Position numbers and translations under genes: made by a program
The notes under the pieces: model-generated
Databases searched by the model: none
The model's input: the letters and a program-made list of their open reading frames with translations, nothing else
Told to the model about the DNA's origin: nothing
Source: Leekyejoonella antrihumi
GTDB taxonomy: Bacteria > Actinomycetota > Actinomycetes > Actinomycetales > Dermatophilaceae
Direction: 5' to 3'
DNA: 64,000 nucleotides
NCBI RefSeq assembly: GCF_007845645.1
Contig: NZ_VCQV01000024.1
Span: 1 to 64,000, forward strand
In this document: piece by piece, positions 1-9,483 of the stretch
Numbering within the stretch: position 1 is the stretch's first letter
Layout: the number at the start of each line of letters is the position of its first letter

Positions 1-5
1 CACCT

Positions 6-77
6 TGAAAGTGCCTGTCCTGTAGAGATCCTGAGTTGTCGCAAACCCAAGTATCTCTTACAGCACAGGCACTTTCA
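6..77. repeat. long imperfect inverted repeat at window start
   Basis: Two arms (7-18 and 65-76) are a perfect 12-bp inverted repeat, gaaagtgcctgt. Pairing continues inward after one mismatch (20-24 with 59-63, 25-29 with 53-57) and then degrades. The repeat lies directly upstream of a glycerol kinase ORF that has lost its first codons. It could be two abutting insertion-sequence ends, a miniature inverted-repeat element, or a terminator of a gene to the left. No transposase is visible in the window. Confidence 0.6.
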
Positions 78-136
78 CGTCCCCCGACCGCGCGTCACAC
101 CTCAACCCGTGAAAGACGCAGGCCAGCACCCGATTC

Positions 137-1603
137 ATGATCTTCGACCACGCAGGGAACGAGGTGGCCAAGCACAAGCTGGAGCACGAGCAGATCATGC
201 CCCAGGCTGGGTGGGTCGAGCACAGCCCACTGGAGATCTGGGACCGTACCCAGACCGTGATCGCGGCGACACTGGCCAAGCACGATCTGGACGCCAAGGA
301 CCTGGACTCGATCGGCATCACCAACCAGCGTGAGACAACGGTCGTCTGGAACAAGAAGACCGGCCGTCCGTACTACAACGCGATCGTCTGGCAGGACACT
401 CGGACCGACCGGATCGCCTCCGCGCTCGAACGCGAGGGCAAGGGCGATGTCATCCGCCGGAAGGCCGGCCTGCCTCCGGCAACCTACTTCTCCGGCGGCA
501 AGATCAAGTGGATGCTCGACAACGTCAAGGGAGTCCGCGCGGCCGCCGAGTCGGGTGACGCGATCTTCGGCAACACCGACACCTGGCTGCTGTGGAATCT
601 CACCGGGGGCACCGACGGCGGTGTGCACGTCACCGACGTCACCAACGCCAGCCGCACAATGCTGATGGACCTGGAGACCCTCGACTGGGACGACGAGCTG
701 CTCTCCTTCTTCGACATCCCTCGCTCGATGCTCCCCGAGATCCGCCCCAGCTCCGACCCGAACTTCTACGGGACAACGCTGCGGCGTGGCCCGGTCGGCG
801 GGGAGGTGCCACTCAGCGGCGACCTCGGCGACCAGCAGGCCGCAACCGTTGGCCAGGTGTGCTTCTCCCCCGGTGAGGCCAAGAACACATACGGAACGGG
901 CAACTTCATGCTCCTCAACACCGGTGAGGAGCTGGTCCGCAGCAAGGCCGGCCTGCTCACCACGGTGGGCTACAAGTTCGGTGACAGCAAGCCCATCTAC
1001 GCGCTCGAGGGCTCGATCGCGGTGACCGGCAGCGCCGTGCAGTGGCTGCGCGACCAGCTGGGCATCATCTCCGGCGCCTCCGAGATCGAGCGGCTGGCCA
1101 GCCAAGTCAAGGACACCGGCGGGATGTATTTCGTGCCGGCGTTCTCCGGTCTCTTCGCACCCTACTGGCGGTCGGACGCACGCGGCGCCATCGTTGGGAT
1201 GTCCCGATTCAACACCAACGCCCACCTGGCTCGCGCGACCCTCGAGTCGATCTGCTACCAGAGCAAGGACGTCAGCGACGCGATGGAGAAGGACTCCGGG
1301 GTCGAGCTCGAGGTGCTCAAGGTCGACGGCGGCGTCACCGCCAACGACCTGTGCATGCAGCTCCAGTCGGACATTCTCGGGGTGCCGGTCTCCAAGCCAG
1401 TCGTCGCCGAGACGACCGCTCTCGGAGCGGCCTACGCCGCCGGTCTGGCGACCGGCTTCTGGAAGAACACGGACGAGCTGCGTTCGAACTGGAACGAGGA
1501 CAAGCGGTGGGATCCGGAGTGGAGCGACGACGAGCGCGCCGAGGGCTACGCCGGATGGCAGAAGGCCGTCAAGCGCACCCTCGACTGGGTCGATGTCGAC
1601 TGA
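137..1603 (+). CDS. glpK: glycerol kinase, N-terminally truncated (probable pseudogene)
   Basis: FGGY-family kinase of 488 residues that would convert glycerol to sn-glycerol 3-phosphate in the cytoplasm. It shows NQRETTVVW (63-71), WQDTRT (85-90), a YFSG segment (117-120), the glycerol-binding GDQQAA near residue 232, and the C-terminal GAAYAAG. Family members begin with about 15-20 more residues carrying the phosphate-binding DQGTTSTR loop. Here only the codons for S-T-R-F precede the first ATG, and a TGA lies in frame at 110-112, so no earlier start exists. The sequence diverges abruptly just before the S-T-R codons, next to the inverted repeat, which points to a deletion or rearrangement. 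Without the loop it is probably inactive. The rest is undamaged, so the event looks recent. Confidence 0.85.
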   Translation: MIFDHAGNEVAKHKLEHEQIMPQAGWVEHSPLEIWDRTQTVIAATLAKHDLDAKDLDSIGITNQRETTVVWNKKTGRPYYNAIVWQDTRTDRIASALEREGKGDVIRRKAGLPPATYFSGGKIKWMLDNVKGVRAAAESGDAIFGNTDTWLLWNLTGGTDGGVHVTDVTNASRTMLMDLETLDWDDELLSFFDIPRSMLPEIRPSSDPNFYGTTLRRGPVGGEVPLSGDLGDQQAATVGQVCFSPGEAKNTYGTGNFMLLNTGEELVRSKAGLLTTVGYKFGDSKPIYALEGSIAVTGSAVQWLRDQLGIISGASEIERLASQVKDTGGMYFVPAFSGLFAPYWRSDARGAIVGMSRFNTNAHLARATLESICYQSKDVSDAMEKDSGVELEVLKVDGGVTANDLCMQLQSDILGVPVSKPVVAETTALGAAYAAGLATGFWKNTDELRSNWNEDKRWDPEWSDDERAEGYAGWQKAVKRTLDWVDVD

Positions 1604-1615
1604 GGCCACCCATGT

Positions 1616-1642
1616 TCCCGGGGGCATCGGTCGTCCCCGGGA
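1616..1642 (+). terminator. hairpin after glpK
   Basis: An 8-bp perfect stem (tcccgggg / ccccggga) with an 11-nt loop starts 13 nt after the glpK stop codon. It has no U-run, as is common in high-GC actinobacteria. Confidence 0.5.
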
Positions 1643-1724
1643 CCGCCATCGAAACATCCTGCTGGATATACAGATCCACCATGCCCCGAGCAGAGGTACT
1701 TTCTATGACCACGGCCCTTACGCC

Positions 1725-2240
1725 GGAGCCAGGTCTCCATGGTGCCGACGAGAAGGTCCCCGGGCTCGGCCCGCGCCTTCAACTCCGGGATACGCTGCAG
1801 CAGCCCGCAAGGCGCGGCGCCGTGAAGTAGACCGCCGGCGGTATTCCACAGCGGTCCCGGAAGTAGTCCTCCCCCGGATCCCGCAGCAGGTCCTCCATCA
1901 GATGCCCGGTTCTGGTGTCCTGCCACACGATTGCCCGTCTCACCGGCTTGCCCGTGTGCCGGTCCCACACCACGAACGTCTCACGTTGGTTTGCCACTCC
2001 GACGGCGGCAATCTGCTCGGCGGCGATGCCGATCTCGGCCATCGCCCGGGGAACGACGCGCTCGGTGTTCCGCCAGATCTGCATCGCGTCGTGCTCGACC
2101 CACCCCGGGCTGGGGAAGATCTGTTTGTGCTCCTGCTGTGCGGCACCGGCGAGTCGGCCCCGGCGGTCGAAGATGATCGCACGCGTTGACGTGGTCCCTT
2201 GGTCGATGCTCGGGACGAACTGCTCGACCACTCCTACCAA
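1725..2240 (-). pseudogene. glycerol kinase remnant (second copy)
   Basis: Translation from about 2240 gives an intact glycerol kinase N-terminus with IDQGTTSTRAIIFD, PGWVEHD, NQRETFVVWD and WQDTRTG. Around 1800 the frame is lost: the continuation (LLQRIPELKARAEPGD, then GTMETWL) is read one frame over, consistent with a one-base deletion. Homology stops near 1727, so about the last two thirds of the enzyme are missing. It follows directly behind the iclR-type remnant, as in glycerol operons where a GylR-like regulator precedes glpK. This copy keeps the N-terminus that the plus-strand copy has lost, but the sequences differ enough to be separate paralogues. Confidence 0.85.
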
Positions 2241-2886
2241 CGCTCCGCGACGACCGCGCGACTCGTGCCGTGAGCGGCCTCGTGCAACCGGCTCAGCACG
2301 GTGGGCCGGACCTCACGCGTGGCCGTAGAGACCTTGTCGATCGCCCGCGAACCCCCAGAGCTGCCACGACAACTCCCCCACTCCCCAGCACCGGTGCGGC
2401 GACTCCCCCGATGCGAACGCGGAACTCCTCGTAGTCGATCGCATACCGCGCACGACGGACCGCGTCGATTCACCGACCTCGACATGCTGACTCGTGCGAT
2501 TGGAGCTGAAGACCTGCTGCACGATCTCACCACCGATGACATGCTCGGCCGGAACCCGCGGAAGGACGACCAGTCGCGCGGACATCCCGGTCTTGGCCGC
2601 GAGCGTGTCAACCCAGTTCATTGCTCGCGCGCAGGGCTCATTGAGGTCCATCTGTGCGAGCGCGATCGGAGCCAGTTCATGGGACAGGACGTAGTCCCCT
2701 GAGTCGCGGCCCTGGCGCACGAAAACCGACACTGGTCAGCGTGCGGACGATGCCGCGGGCCGTGCTCTTGCGCAGGCCGACGAGCTCGGCGAGCACTCCG
2801 AGTGGGCGGGGCCTGTCGCCCGAAGCAAGGATGCGCAGGATCGCAGCCGCGCGTTCGATCGACTGCACATTGCGCGGCACCCGCAC
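2234..2886 (-). pseudogene. IclR-family (GylR-like) regulator, frameshifted
   Basis: Pieces of one IclR-type repressor are readable in successive frames. The winged-helix start (NVQSIERAAAILRILAS) runs from 2886. The dimer/effector domain continues in another frame from about 2720 (DSGDYVLSHELAPIALAQ, then LAAKTGMSARLVVL). After a gap the C-terminal domain resumes (YEEFRVRIGGVAAPVLGSG), and a final frame holds the end (VLSRLHEAAHGTSRAVVAER). At least three frame changes and a loss of perhaps 50-60 residues near 2450 make it non-functional. It was presumably the regulator of the adjacent glycerol kinase. Confidence 0.8.
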
Positions 2887-2939
2887 AGTCCAGTGTTCGC
2901 GCTGTCCCAGCAGGGGATTCGAGCGCTACGCTCGCTCAC

Positions 2940-3500
2940 ATGCGCCCGGTCCCCCTTGACGAAGCGGTCGCACTCATTGTGCGCGCGGCGCGGTCCGCGT
3001 CGGTCGGGCAACCGCGGACCGTCATCGTGGGCATCGATGGCCGAAGCGGCGCCGGCAAGACCACAACCGCCGACCTGGTCGCGACCTGCTTGGGATCCGC
3101 TCAGGTCGTTCACATGGACGACTTCTACACGGGATGGCACGGCCTGGCTCAGTCGGTCCCCCGGCTTGCTCAGGACGTCCTGGCACCGGTGTGTCGTGGT
3201 GAGCACGCGGGATACCGGCGCTATGACTGGGTGACCCAGGCGTATGCCGAGTCGATCCGGGTCCTCCCCGGCCGGTTTCTGGTCGTAGAGGGCTGCGGGT
3301 CGACGACCGGGCCCGCCCGGATCTGCACCGACGTGCGCGTCTGGCTGGACGCACCACCGGCGGTCCGCAGACGGCGTGGGCTGGCCCGGGACGGGGATGC
3401 CTACCGGCCGATGTGGAGCATGTGGCGCGATCAGGAGGACGACCTCTTCCGGCGTGACCACACCCGAGACCATGCCCATCTGAGCTTCAGCACGGGCTGA
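2940..3500 (+). CDS. P-loop NTPase, uridine kinase-like
   Basis: A 186-residue cytoplasmic protein with Walker A GRSGAGKT at residues 34-41, an HMDDFYTGW segment near 58-66 (typical of the substrate region in uridine kinase/phosphoribulokinase-like small kinases) and VVEGCGS near 119. The ATG at 2940 is chosen because the translation then begins close to the nucleotide-binding core. The longer open frame upstream runs over the regulator remnant on the other strand. It is transcribed away from that remnant and converges on the PH-domain gene. The substrate cannot be deduced: nucleoside kinase or a general ATP-binding protein are both possible. Confidence 0.8.
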   Translation: MRPVPLDEAVALIVRAARSASVGQPRTVIVGIDGRSGAGKTTTADLVATCLGSAQVVHMDDFYTGWHGLAQSVPRLAQDVLAPVCRGEHAGYRRYDWVTQAYAESIRVLPGRFLVVEGCGSTTGPARICTDVRVWLDAPPAVRRRRGLARDGDAYRPMWSMWRDQEDDLFRRDHTRDHAHLSFSTG

Positions 3501-3615
3501 CTCCTGCACCACCGACCACCGCCGAGTTGCGCACTTGCGCTCGAAGCGCGCAGCTACACGTGCGCCTTTCGCGGGAAAGTGCACAGCTGGCGGGACCGAT
3601 TGATCCTGCTAGCGG

Positions 3616-4068
3616 TCAGTCGTCGCGGCCGGTGCGTGAATGCTGTTGCACCAGGATCGCAAGGCGCATCGCTTCGTCCTCGCCAAACTTGCCGTCCGCC
3701 CGCTGCACGGCCATCACCGCGAGCTGTTCGGTGTCGGCCAGGTCGAGCATCAGCCACGGTGCACCGCCGCCGAACTGGACACTCACGATGTCCGCCCAGG
3801 GCACCAGCTGCGAACGGACCAGGTTGTGCACCTTGAGCCCGTCCGGTGTCGGCACCGCACGGACGAGCCCGAACCGCAGCACGCACAGGGCCACGACCAC
3901 CGCGAAAGCGATCATCATGGCGGTGTCCGCGTTCGTCCACCCGGTGATGCCACCGTGCTGGATCCGCAGCGCGGCCACCGTGAGCGCGACCACGACCACG
4001 AGGGCCACGAACACGGACACGACGAGTGCCCGCCGGGGGCGGAATACGGCGTAGGGCTTGCCGGTCAC
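3616..4068 (-). CDS. PH domain-containing membrane protein
   Basis: A 150-residue protein with two N-terminal membrane helices (about 17-37 and 48-68) followed by a small beta-rich, bacterial PH-like domain ([19 protein letters not shown] and onwards). The GTG start overlaps the hisG stop as GTGA, so translation is probably coupled to hisG. A PH-domain membrane protein behind hisG is a common actinobacterial arrangement. Its role is unknown and there is no direct link to histidine synthesis. It is the last gene of the rib-his transcription unit and converges with the P-loop kinase gene. Confidence 0.8.
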   Translation of the reverse strand: MTGKPYAVFRPRRALVVSVFVALVVVVALTVAALRIQHGGITGWTNADTAMMIAFAVVVALCVLRFGLVRAVPTPDGLKVHNLVRSQLVPWADIVSVQFGGGAPWLMLDLADTEQLAVMAVQRADGKFGEDEAMRLAILVQQHSRTGRDD

Positions 4069-4910
4069 AGGCGGCACGCGGCGATCTCGGTGACGAGAAT
4101 CGCTCGTGCACCGACCTCGTAGAGCCCGTCCATGACCGTGTTGGTCAGCTTGCGCGGCACCATGGCGCGCACTGCGACATATCCCTTGCGGTGCAACGGC
4201 GACACCGTCGGTGACTCGAGCCCGGGCGTCAGGCTGCACGCCTGCTCCACCAGATCGACCCGGATGTCGTAATCCATCATGACGTAACGGCTCGCCGTCA
4301 GGACTCCTTGGAGACGCCGTTCCAGGACCTGCGCCGCGCTACTGGGCTCTCGATCGGCGGGGCGGATCAGGACCGCCTCACTCTTGAGGATCGGATCTCC
4401 AAAGATCTCGAGCCCGTTGTTGCGCAACGTGGTCCCCGTCTCGACGACATCGGCGACGACATCGGCAACCCCGAGCGTCACCGCTGTCTCGACCGCACCG
4501 TCGAGCCGGACGACGGAGGCCTCGACGCCGTGCTTGCGCAGATCGTTCTCGACAAGCACGGGAAAACTGGTCGCCACTCGGCGACCGGCCAGGTCGTCCG
4601 CGGAACGTGCGGTGCCGGGCCGGCCGGCATACCGGAAGGTCGAGGCGCCGAACCCGAGGGCCAGCACCTCCGCTGCGGGACTGCAGGAGTCCAGCAGCAG
4701 GTCCCGGCCGGTGATGCCGACGTCGAGCGTGCCCTGCCCGACGTAGACGGCGATGTCGCGCGGGCGCAGGAAGAACAGCTCGACGTCCAGCTCGCTGTCA
4801 TGGACCACCAGCTCTTTGCTGTCCCGGCGACCTGGGTAGCCGGCCTCGCGCAGCATCTGTGCGGCGGACTCGGACAGCGCACCCTTGTTGGGCATCGCGA
4901 TACGGAGCAT
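4065..4910 (-). CDS. hisG: ATP phosphoribosyltransferase (long form)
   Basis: Catalyses the first step of histidine biosynthesis, joining ATP and PRPP to phosphoribosyl-ATP. The 281 residues fit the long, self-regulated HisG. The catalytic part starts [14 protein letters not shown], the PRPP-binding segment is [13 protein letters not shown] (about 157-169), and the last 75 or so residues form the ACT-like domain that binds histidine as feedback inhibitor. The ATG at 4910 has an AAGGAAAG ribosome site 5-10 nt upstream. It lies 89 nt behind hisE, with a palindromic repeat in the gap, and overlaps the next gene. Confidence 0.96.
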   Translation of the reverse strand: MLRIAMPNKGALSESAAQMLREAGYPGRRDSKELVVHDSELDVELFFLRPRDIAVYVGQGTLDVGITGRDLLLDSCSPAAEVLALGFGASTFRYAGRPGTARSADDLAGRRVATSFPVLVENDLRKHGVEASVVRLDGAVETAVTLGVADVVADVVETGTTLRNNGLEIFGDPILKSEAVLIRPADREPSSAAQVLERRLQGVLTASRYVMMDYDIRVDLVEQACSLTPGLESPTVSPLHRKGYVAVRAMVPRKLTNTVMDGLYEVGARAILVTEIAACRL

Positions 4911-4954
4911 TGGCTTTCCTTGGTCGTCATGGGATGTTTTTGTGTCGGGGTGTT

Positions 4955-4995
4955 CGCGAAGTACCGAGTGAGATACGAACGAGGACTTCGCGGGG
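4955..4995. repeat. palindromic dispersed repeat, copy 1 (hisE-hisG gap)
   Basis: Begins cgcgaagtaccga and ends gaggacttcgcgggg, so the ends are near-perfect inverted repeats around a short centre. The same two ends occur at 38580-38662 around a longer centre. The right end begins a few bases beyond the hisE stop codon. It could fold as an RNA hairpin between hisE and hisG. Confidence 0.7.
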
Positions 4996-4999
4996 TGAC

Positions 5000-5263
5000 T
5001 CAGAGGTGGGAGTAGACGTCTTCGAGGGTGAGGTCGGTGGCGAGCATCAGCACCTGTAGGTGGTAGAGCAGCTGGCTGATCTCCTCCGCCGTGCGTGTAT
5101 GCCCCTCGTGCTCGGCCGCCATCCACACCTCGGCGGCCTCTTCGACCACCTTCTTGCCGATGAAGTGCACACCGGCGTCCAGCTCGTCCACGGTCTTGGA
5201 GCCGTCGGGTCGATCCTCCGCCTTTTGACGGAGTTCGTCCCACAGCTGCTCGAAGGTCTTCAC
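5000..5263 (-). CDS. hisE: phosphoribosyl-ATP pyrophosphatase
   Basis: Hydrolyses phosphoribosyl-ATP to phosphoribosyl-AMP, the second step of histidine synthesis. It is an all-alpha MazG-like fold of 87 residues with the metal-binding [15 protein letters not shown] helix. The GTG at 5263 ([11 protein letters not shown]) gives the usual family length; the open frame further upstream runs into ribH. Only 10 nt separate it from the ribH stop, so it is probably co-transcribed with the rib genes. Confidence 0.93.
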   Translation of the reverse strand: MKTFEQLWDELRQKAEDRPDGSKTVDELDAGVHFIGKKVVEEAAEVWMAAEHEGHTRTAEEISQLLYHLQVLMLATDLTLEDVYSHL

Positions 5264-5273
5264 GATGGCCAGG

Positions 5274-5786
5274 TTACGGTGTCGCGGATGCGCCGGGTCG
5301 AGGCGCCTCCCGCTGGCGGGGAGTGGCCGCCTGCAGTGCCACGGCCATCGCCACCGCGGCAGTGGCCGCCTCGTGCCCCTTGTCCTCGGTCGAGCCCGGC
5401 AGTCCGGCACGATCCAGCGCCTGCTGGTCGTTGTCGCAGGTCAGGACACCGAAGCCCACGGGCACACCCGTCTGGACGCTCACCTGGGTGAGTCCGAGAG
5501 TGGCGGCCTGGCACACATACTCGAAGTGCGGCGTCCCACCGCGGATCACGACGCCGAGGGCAACCAGCGCGTCGTAGGCGGGGGCGAGCCGTGCGCAGGC
5601 GACGCTCAGCTCGAAGGTGCCCGGCACTCGCAGCACCAGCGGATCGCTCACCCCGGCCTCCGTGAGGCCGCGGCGGGCGCCGTCCAACAGGCCGTCCATG
5701 ACCTGCCGGTGCCAGGATGCCGCGACCACAGCCACCCGCAGCCCGCGCCCATCGATCGACAGGCTGGGTGCTCCCTCGCCGCTCAT
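5274..5786 (-). CDS. ribH: 6,7-dimethyl-8-ribityllumazine synthase
   Basis: Condenses the ribityl-pyrimidine with 3,4-dihydroxy-2-butanone 4-phosphate to lumazine, the penultimate step of riboflavin synthesis, in large oligomeric capsids. The 170-residue protein shows [17 protein letters not shown], the substrate-binding [10 protein letters not shown] and [14 protein letters not shown], with the proton-transfer region near residue 90. The C-terminus is somewhat extended and Arg/Pro-rich. Its ATG overlaps the ribBA stop as ATGA. Confidence 0.96.
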   Translation of the reverse strand: MSGEGAPSLSIDGRGLRVAVVAASWHRQVMDGLLDGARRGLTEAGVSDPLVLRVPGTFELSVACARLAPAYDALVALGVVIRGGTPHFEYVCQAATLGLTQVSVQTGVPVGFGVLTCDNDQQALDRAGLPGSTEDKGHEAATAAVAMAVALQAATPRQREAPRPGASATP

Positions 5787-7024
5787 GCCTGCTCTCCCCT
5801 GCTGCCGGACTTCGTGGGGTTCTCCCCGGGGCTGTGTAGCAGGTGGCCGAGGCGCTCCTTCTTGGTCTGCAGGTAGTGCGCGTTCTGCGCGGTGCGCCCC
5901 ACCTCCAGGGGCACCATCTCGCGCACCGTGATGCCGTTCTGCTCGAGTGCGTCGCGCTTGGCCGGGTTGTTGCTGAGCAGCCGCACGGTGTCGACCTTGA
6001 GATCGCTGAGTATCGAGCCGGCCGCGTCGAACTCGCGCGCGTCGACGGGTAGTCCGAGCTCGGTCTGCGCGTCGACGGTGTCCAGGCCGGTGTCCTGCAG
6101 CGCATAGGCCCGCAGCTTGTCGACGAGCCCGACGCCACGCCCCTCGTGACCACGCAAGTAGATCACCACCCCGCCGTCGCGCGCGATGATCTCCAGGGAG
6201 GCGTTCAGCTGAGGTCCGCAGTCGCACCGCAGCGAGCCGAACGTGTCCCCGGTCAGGCACTCGGAGTGCACTCGCACCAGCGGCGCGTCCTGGTCCAGCC
6301 CGAGCGGGCTCACCAGGGCGAGGTGCTCCTGCCCGGTCAGCAGGTCGACGTACCCGTGCACACTGAACGCGCCGTGCCGCGTCGGCAGCTGGGTCTGGGC
6401 GCCCAGTCGCACGCGGTCATGTTGCCGCCGCCAGCGCACCAGGTCGGCGATCGTGATGACCACCAGCCCGTGCTCCTCGGCGAGCCGCTGCGCATCCGGC
6501 AACCGCATCATCGAGCCGTCATCGTGCACGAGCTCGACGATCGCTCCGACCGGAGACAGTCCTGCCAACCGGCACAGGTCGACGGCTGCCTCCGTGTGGC
6601 CCTGCCGCGCGATCACCCCACCGGCGCGGGCTCGCAGCGGGAAGATGTGACCCGGCCGGGTCAGCATGTCCGGCGTTGCCTTCGGGTCCGCCAGCGCTTG
6701 CAGGGTCCGGCCCCGATCGGCGGCACTGATGCCCGTGCTCACCCCGTCCCGCGCGTCCACCGACACGGTGTAGGCGGTGCCCTTCGGGTCCTCGTTGTCG
6801 GTGACCATGGGCGGCAGCTGCAGCCGGTCCGCAACCTCGTCCGGCATCGGCGCGCAGATCACCCCGGACCCGTAGCGCACGGCCCATCCCAGCCAGTGGC
6901 CGTCGGCGAACTCGGCCGCCATGATCAGGTCGGCCTCGTTCTCCCGATCCTCGTCGTCGGCGACGAGGACGGGTCGCCCCGCCCTGAGCTCGACGAGCGC
7001 CTGCTCAATTGTTGCCAGTGCCAT
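5783..7024 (-). CDS. ribBA: bifunctional DHBP synthase / GTP cyclohydrolase II
   Basis: Provides both branches of riboflavin precursor supply. The N-terminal half (about 1-200) makes 3,4-dihydroxy-2-butanone 4-phosphate from ribulose 5-phosphate ([27 protein letters not shown]). The C-terminal half opens GTP, with the zinc-cysteine motif [17 protein letters not shown] and [12 protein letters not shown]. The protein has 413 residues. The ATG at 7024 follows the ribM stop by 4 nt. The last codons (about 5807-5821) contain a copy of the short motif ggacttcgtggggtt that recurs elsewhere in the window. Confidence 0.96.
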   Translation of the reverse strand: MALATIEQALVELRAGRPVLVADDEDRENEADLIMAAEFADGHWLGWAVRYGSGVICAPMPDEVADRLQLPPMVTDNEDPKGTAYTVSVDARDGVSTGISAADRGRTLQALADPKATPDMLTRPGHIFPLRARAGGVIARQGHTEAAVDLCRLAGLSPVGAIVELVHDDGSMMRLPDAQRLAEEHGLVVITIADLVRWRRQHDRVRLGAQTQLPTRHGAFSVHGYVDLLTGQEHLALVSPLGLDQDAPLVRVHSECLTGDTFGSLRCDCGPQLNASLEIIARDGGVVIYLRGHEGRGVGLVDKLRAYALQDTGLDTVDAQTELGLPVDAREFDAAGSILSDLKVDTVRLLSNNPAKRDALEQNGITVREMVPLEVGRTAQNAHYLQTKKERLGHLLHSPGENPTKSGSRGEQA

Positions 7025-7028
7025 GTCG

Positions 7029-7736
7029 TCACACCTGCCTTGCCGATTCGAGAGCTGCCGGCTGCTCGTCCTGCTCCCGGCGGGAGATGCGCAGCCAGAC
7101 GACGAAGCCCCACAGCACGAACAGCGCGTAGATGCCGTAGAGCGCCGCCGAGGGGTAGTACTTGAAGTAGATGAGCTCCGGGACCCCGACCAGGTCGACC
7201 AGGATCCAGGCCAGCCAGAAGTCGGTCCAGCCGCGCGCCATGGCGACGGTGGCGACCATGGACCCGACGAAGATCCACGCATCCGCCCAGAAGTAGAAGT
7301 TCGGGGCGGGGAAACCCTCGCCGATCGCCCGGAACAGCCACTGGCACAGCAGCACGCCGACCGCCCAGAAGCCGATCATCAGCATCCGCTGCCGGCCGGT
7401 GGCCCAACGCGGGTGCACGGCGGGGGCGCCCCGGTCGCGGCTACCGCGCGTCCGGTTCCACAGCCACCAGCCGTAGACCGAGGTGAGGATGAAGAAGATC
7501 TGTCGGCCGGCCTGCCCGAAGAGCACCTGGCCGCCGTGTGCGGTGAAGCCGAGCCCGAAGAACACCGTGAAGAGCAGCGCGTTTCCGACGATCCCGACCG
7601 GCCACGCCCAGACCTTCCGCCGCATCCCGCCGAGCGCCGACAGCAGCCCGAAGAGGTTGCCGATGATCTCCCGCCAGGTGATGCCCTGGCCGCCGATCGT
7701 CAGATGCGCGTCGTAGAGCCGATCAAAGATGTTCAT
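7029..7736 (-). CDS. ribM: RibM/PnuC-family vitamin transporter
   Basis: A 235-residue integral membrane protein with about seven hydrophobic segments and the PnuC family signature region (YGWWLWNRTRG, WADAWIFVGSMVATVAMARG). PnuC proteins move nicotinamide riboside by facilitated diffusion. Family members encoded inside FMN-riboswitch rib operons of actinobacteria are known as RibM and carry riboflavin. The position between ribE and ribBA argues for riboflavin here. Its ATG overlaps the ribE stop as ATGA. Confidence 0.88.
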   Translation of the reverse strand: MNIFDRLYDAHLTIGGQGITWREIIGNLFGLLSALGGMRRKVWAWPVGIVGNALLFTVFFGLGFTAHGGQVLFGQAGRQIFFILTSVYGWWLWNRTRGSRDRGAPAVHPRWATGRQRMLMIGFWAVGVLLCQWLFRAIGEGFPAPNFYFWADAWIFVGSMVATVAMARGWTDFWLAWILVDLVGVPELIYFKYYPSAALYGIYALFVLWGFVVWLRISRREQDEQPAALESARQV

Positions 7737-8335
7737 CGAGTGCCCTCCCGGACGTCGAGGAGTCGCTCCACATACTTGGCGAGGACGTCGACCTCGAGGT
7801 TGACCAGGTCGCCGGGCGCCTTGGGTCCGAGCGTGGTGAGGTCGAGGGTCGTCGAGATCAACGACACCGTGAAGGAGTCCTCCTCGACGGAGACGACGGT
7901 CAGGGAGACTCCGTCGACGGTGATGGACCCCTTCTCGGCGACGTATCCGGCGAGCCTCGCAGGCAGGCCTACTCGCACCACGGTCCACCTCGGCGCCGGT
8001 TCCTTGGCAATGATCACCCCGGTCCCGTCCACGTGGCCCTGCACGACGTGTCCGCCGAACCGGCCACTCGCGGGCATCGCTCGCTCGAGGTTGACCGCGT
8101 CGCCCGGCTGCAGACCGCCCAGGCTGGAGCGCTCCAGGCTCTCGGCCATGACATCGACGGCGAACGTCTCGGCGTCGTGCTCGACCACGGTCAGGCAGAC
8201 TCCGTTGACGGCGATGGAGGCGCCGTGCGTGGCGTCGGACACCACTTGTGGGCCGTGCACCCGCAGCACGGCAGAGTCGCCCTGCCGCTCGAGTGCGACC
8301 ACCCGACCGAGCTCCTCGACGATGCCGGTGAACAT
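7733..8335 (-). CDS. ribE: riboflavin synthase, alpha subunit
   Basis: Dismutates two lumazine molecules into riboflavin plus the pyrimidine precursor. The 200-residue protein contains the two homologous lumazine-binding repeats: MFTGIVEELGRV opens the first, and VVQGHVDGTGVI lies at the start of the second, near residue 100. The ATG at 8335 overlaps the ribD stop as TGATG. A GTG one codon upstream is possible but not needed. Confidence 0.96.
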   Translation of the reverse strand: MFTGIVEELGRVVALERQGDSAVLRVHGPQVVSDATHGASIAVNGVCLTVVEHDAETFAVDVMAESLERSSLGGLQPGDAVNLERAMPASGRFGGHVVQGHVDGTGVIIAKEPAPRWTVVRVGLPARLAGYVAEKGSITVDGVSLTVVSVEEDSFTVSLISTTLDLTTLGPKAPGDLVNLEVDVLAKYVERLLDVREGTR

Positions 8336-9366
8336 CACTGGTTCCTTCCCGTTGGTGTCAGGCGCAGACGGACGTCCTGCCCCAGCTGCTCGACCTCGGT
8401 CAGCTCACACTCCAGTGCGTCGGCGATGGAGCCGATGCCGAGCGACGCAAGAGTCGGCAGGCCCCCGCCCAGCAGCTTCGGAGCCACGTAGGCCACGATC
8501 TCGTCGACGTACCCGTGCTGCAGGAACGCGGCGGCGACGGTCGGGCCGCCTTCAAGCAGCACGTGGCGGATCTGACGGTCCTGCAGGGCTTTCAGCGCGT
8601 CCCGCGGGTCATGGCCCGGCGTGATCAGCGTCTCTGCCTGGCCGTCCAGGGCGCGGGCGGTTGCGGGGATCGCCCGGTCCCCCAGCACCACCCGTAGGGG
8701 CTGCGTGCCGGTCGCATGGCCGGCCGCGTCGCGGACGGTCAGGGATGGGTCGTCGGCGAGCACGGTCCCTGTCCCCACCAGCACGGCGCCGACCCGTGAC
8801 CGCAGCCGGTGCACGTCGGCCCGGGCCTGCGCCCCGGTCACCCAACGGCTACTCCCGTCGGCGGCCGCGGCATACCCGTCGAGAGTGGTGGCCAGCTTCC
8901 AGGTCACCATCGGCCGGTCGTGGGTGACGGCGAAGGTCCAGGCACGGTTGAGTGCGGCCGCCGACCGGGCGAGCAGGCCGGCCTCCACGCGCACCCCGTG
9001 TGCGGCCAGCAGATCCGCACCGCCACGAGCGGCCGGGTTCGGATCGGCTTGGGCGAACACGACCCGGGCCACGCCGGCGTCGATCAGTGCCTGGGCGCAC
9101 GGCCCGGTGCGGCCGGTGTGCGCGCACGGTTCGAGCGTGACGTAGGCGGTGGCGCCGCGGGCCAGGTCTCGCGCCTGCGACAGGGCGGCCACCTCGGCGT
9201 GCGGAGTGCCTGCGCCGGCGTGCCAGCCCTGGCCGACGACCGTCTCGCCGACAACCAGCACACAGCCCACACGGGGGTTGGGGTCGACCGCGGGTCCCCG
9301 CCCGGCAAGTCCGAGGGCGGCGCGCATCATCGACTCGTCCATGATGTCGGCGGCCGGCGGTGCCAT
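8335..9366 (-). CDS. ribD: bifunctional pyrimidine deaminase / reductase
   Basis: Carries out the second and third steps of the GTP branch of riboflavin synthesis. The N-terminal zinc deaminase has the HAEVAAL and PCAHTGRTGPC ligand motifs; the C-terminal NADPH reductase has KLATTLDGYAAA and LLEGGPTVAAAFL. It has 343 residues. The ATG at 9366 (MAPPAADIMDESMM) is used because the open frame further upstream runs back towards the riboswitch. It is the first gene of the operon. Confidence 0.95.
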   Translation of the reverse strand: MAPPAADIMDESMMRAALGLAGRGPAVDPNPRVGCVLVVGETVVGQGWHAGAGTPHAEVAALSQARDLARGATAYVTLEPCAHTGRTGPCAQALIDAGVARVVFAQADPNPAARGGADLLAAHGVRVEAGLLARSAAALNRAWTFAVTHDRPMVTWKLATTLDGYAAAADGSSRWVTGAQARADVHRLRSRVGAVLVGTGTVLADDPSLTVRDAAGHATGTQPLRVVLGDRAIPATARALDGQAETLITPGHDPRDALKALQDRQIRHVLLEGGPTVAAAFLQHGYVDEIVAYVAPKLLGGGLPTLASLGIGSIADALECELTEVEQLGQDVRLRLTPTGRNQ

Positions 9367-9483
9367 GTCACTCCTTCGAAGTCCTGTCCTTCGGACTCCG
9401 GGGTGACTGGAAGCGACTGGCCGGGCGGGCGCCCCACAGGGGTCGACCGACATGCCAGTCCTCGGCCCGCATGACACGGACCG

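Noticed and set aside
6-77. Inverted repeat as one unit of a CRISPR array
   Set aside because: Only one inverted pair, no regularly spaced direct repeats and no cas genes.
4911-5243. N-terminal extension of hisG through the hisE region
   Set aside because: It reads through hisE in another frame and the repeat; the ATG with AAGGAAAG gives the family length.
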